A DNA stretch of 64,000 bases from Fictibacillus norfolkensis (GTDB lineage: Bacteria; Bacillota; Bacilli; Bacillales; Fictibacillaceae). Position numbers and translations under genes: made by a program. The notes beneath the pieces were generated by a model. It worked only from the letters and a program-made list of their open reading frames with translations, was not told the DNA's origin and ran no database searches. Shown in pieces: positions 63,191 through 64,000 of this stretch (its first letter is position 1; every line of letters starts with the position of its first letter). Where the stretch lies: positions 372,001 to 436,000 of the forward strand of contig NZ_JACSQM010000001.1 of NCBI RefSeq assembly GCF_014836645.1, given 5' to 3'.

Positions 63191-63958
63191 TTACTTGATC
63201 TCCCACTCATCCAACCCGTTAACGGTATACGTTGGATGCACTTCAATTTCTTCAAGGTGTTTCTTAGTTGTGACTCCTGTGTGCACAAGCAGAGTATCTA
63301 TCCCGGCACGAATACCAGCTAAGATATCTGTTTGATAGTTGTCCCCGATCATGAGTGTTTCTTCTTTTTTCGTTCCGAGTGTTTCTAACGCCATCTCCAT
63401 GATGATGGACTCAGGCTTACCGATAAACGTTGGTTCTGTTTGCGTAGAAACAGTAATGACAGAAGTCAGTGAGCCGTTTCCTGGCAGAAGTCCTCTTTCC
63501 GTCGGAAGAGCGATATCACCATTTGTCGAGATAAAAGTCGCTCCATTACGGACTGCAAGGCACGCTTTTGCTAACTTTTCATATGTGATCGAGCGATCGA
63601 TTCCGATCACAACAAAATCAGGTTTCTCTTCTACTAGTTCTAGTCCTTGTTCTTGAAGCGCTTCTCTAATTCCATCCTCACCGATACAATAAACTGTCGC
63701 ATTTTTCTTTTGTTCAGCAATATAGTTGGCTGTTGCCATACTCGTCGTATACACATGTTCAGCAGATGCTGGAATATCAAATCCTGCAAGCACATCTGCC
63801 ACTTGTTTTTTTGTTTTAGAAGAATTGTTTGTCACGAACAAATAGGGAAGCTTTTTTTCGTTTAATTTTTTTACAAAATCAACGGCCTCAACGATTCGTT
63901 CTGTTCCTCGATACATCGTACCGTCTAAGTCGATCAAGAATCCTTTATATGCCTTCAA
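63191..63958 (-). CDS. yutF: HAD-superfamily sugar-phosphatase-like protein YutF (NagD type)
   Basis: A 255-residue HAD phosphatase: motif I GFLIDLDGTMYRG with both catalytic Asp, VTNNSSKT (motif II), IGKPESIIMEMAL and motif IV MIGDNYQTDILAGIRAGI. The cap is of the NagD/PNPase-like type. It hydrolyses small phosphate esters in the cytosol. The start is TTG at 63958, eight bases after AAGGAGAG. Length is normal. Confidence 0.92.
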   Translation of the reverse strand: MKAYKGFLIDLDGTMYRGTERIVEAVDFVKKLNEKKLPYLFVTNNSSKTKKQVADVLAGFDIPASAEHVYTTSMATANYIAEQKKNATVYCIGEDGIREALQEQGLELVEEKPDFVVIGIDRSITYEKLAKACLAVRNGATFISTNGDIALPTERGLLPGNGSLTSVITVSTQTEPTFIGKPESIIMEMALETLGTKKEETLMIGDNYQTDILAGIRAGIDTLLVHTGVTTKKHLEEIEVHPTYTVNGLDEWEIK

Positions 63959-64000
63959 TATGCTCTCTCCTTTTATCTACATTCTCATTCTACCTACTTC

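Noticed and set aside
1-64000. tRNA, rRNA, IS element or prophage
   Set aside because: No cloverleaf, rRNA motif, transposase, integrase or phage structural gene was found on either strand.

Overview
This 64 kb window is chromosomal DNA from an endospore-forming member of the Bacillaceae. It is AT-rich, with AGGAGG-type ribosome binding sites, many TTG starts and hairpin-plus-T-tract terminators. Gene order follows the yug-yui-yum-yut segment of the Bacillus subtilis map: yugO, yugN, pgi, yuzA, yugI, yugF, then yuiF, pepA, yuiD-C-B-A, yumB, yumC, yutM, dapF, yutK, yuzB, yutJ, yuzD, nfuA (yutI), and finally yutH, yutG, yutF. Protein motifs suggest a Bacillus/Fictibacillus-like soil bacterium; the species cannot be fixed from the sequence alone. 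There is no prophage, insertion sequence, CRISPR array, rRNA or tRNA.

Layout. 1-10 kb: transporters (MFS, formate/nitrite family, EamA, a polar amino-acid ABC system), a secreted M14 peptidase, an orphan three-PAS histidine kinase and a flavodoxin-like reductase. 10-20 kb: an rsgI operon whose sigma partner has lost its sigma domain, a potassium channel, pgi, an iron alcohol dehydrogenase, yuzA, yugI and asnB. 20-30 kb: aspartase, small proteins, a hydrolase, an Nfu/HEAT protein, kynU-kynB, a CapA-family protein and an antiporter. 30-44 kb: pepA, yui genes, NADH dehydrogenase with a Rex site, yumC, iron-sulfur carrier yutM, a lone aminofutalosine synthase (mqnE), a divergent HypO/HypR-like pair, dapF, and an FMN riboswitch controlling ribU. 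44-49 kb: nucleoside transporter, yuzB, yutJ, yuzD, nfuA. 49-61 kb: the complete arginine cluster argCJBD-carAB-argF (transcribed leftward) plus two dehydrogenases. 61-64 kb: yutH, yutG, yutF.

How genes work together. asnB and aspA both act on aspartate/asparagine. The arginine genes form one leftward operon with candidate AhrC/ArgR boxes before argC and before carA. yumB, yumC and yutJ are respiratory or ferredoxin flavoproteins, and yutM and nfuA supply iron-sulfur clusters. The PAS kinase, Spo0E-like protein, YutH and YjcZ-like protein point to sporulation.

Most unusual features. (1) The sigma-I operon encodes only the C-terminal (RsgI-binding, DNA-binding) half of SigI. (2) A five-copy intergenic repeat has terminal inverted repeats and stems whose arms co-vary between copies; two copies carry unrelated palindromic inserts at the same internal point. 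(3) Two adjacent noncoding tandem arrays share a period of about 21 bp. No wholly new multi-gene system was recognised; these three are the best candidates for something undescribed.
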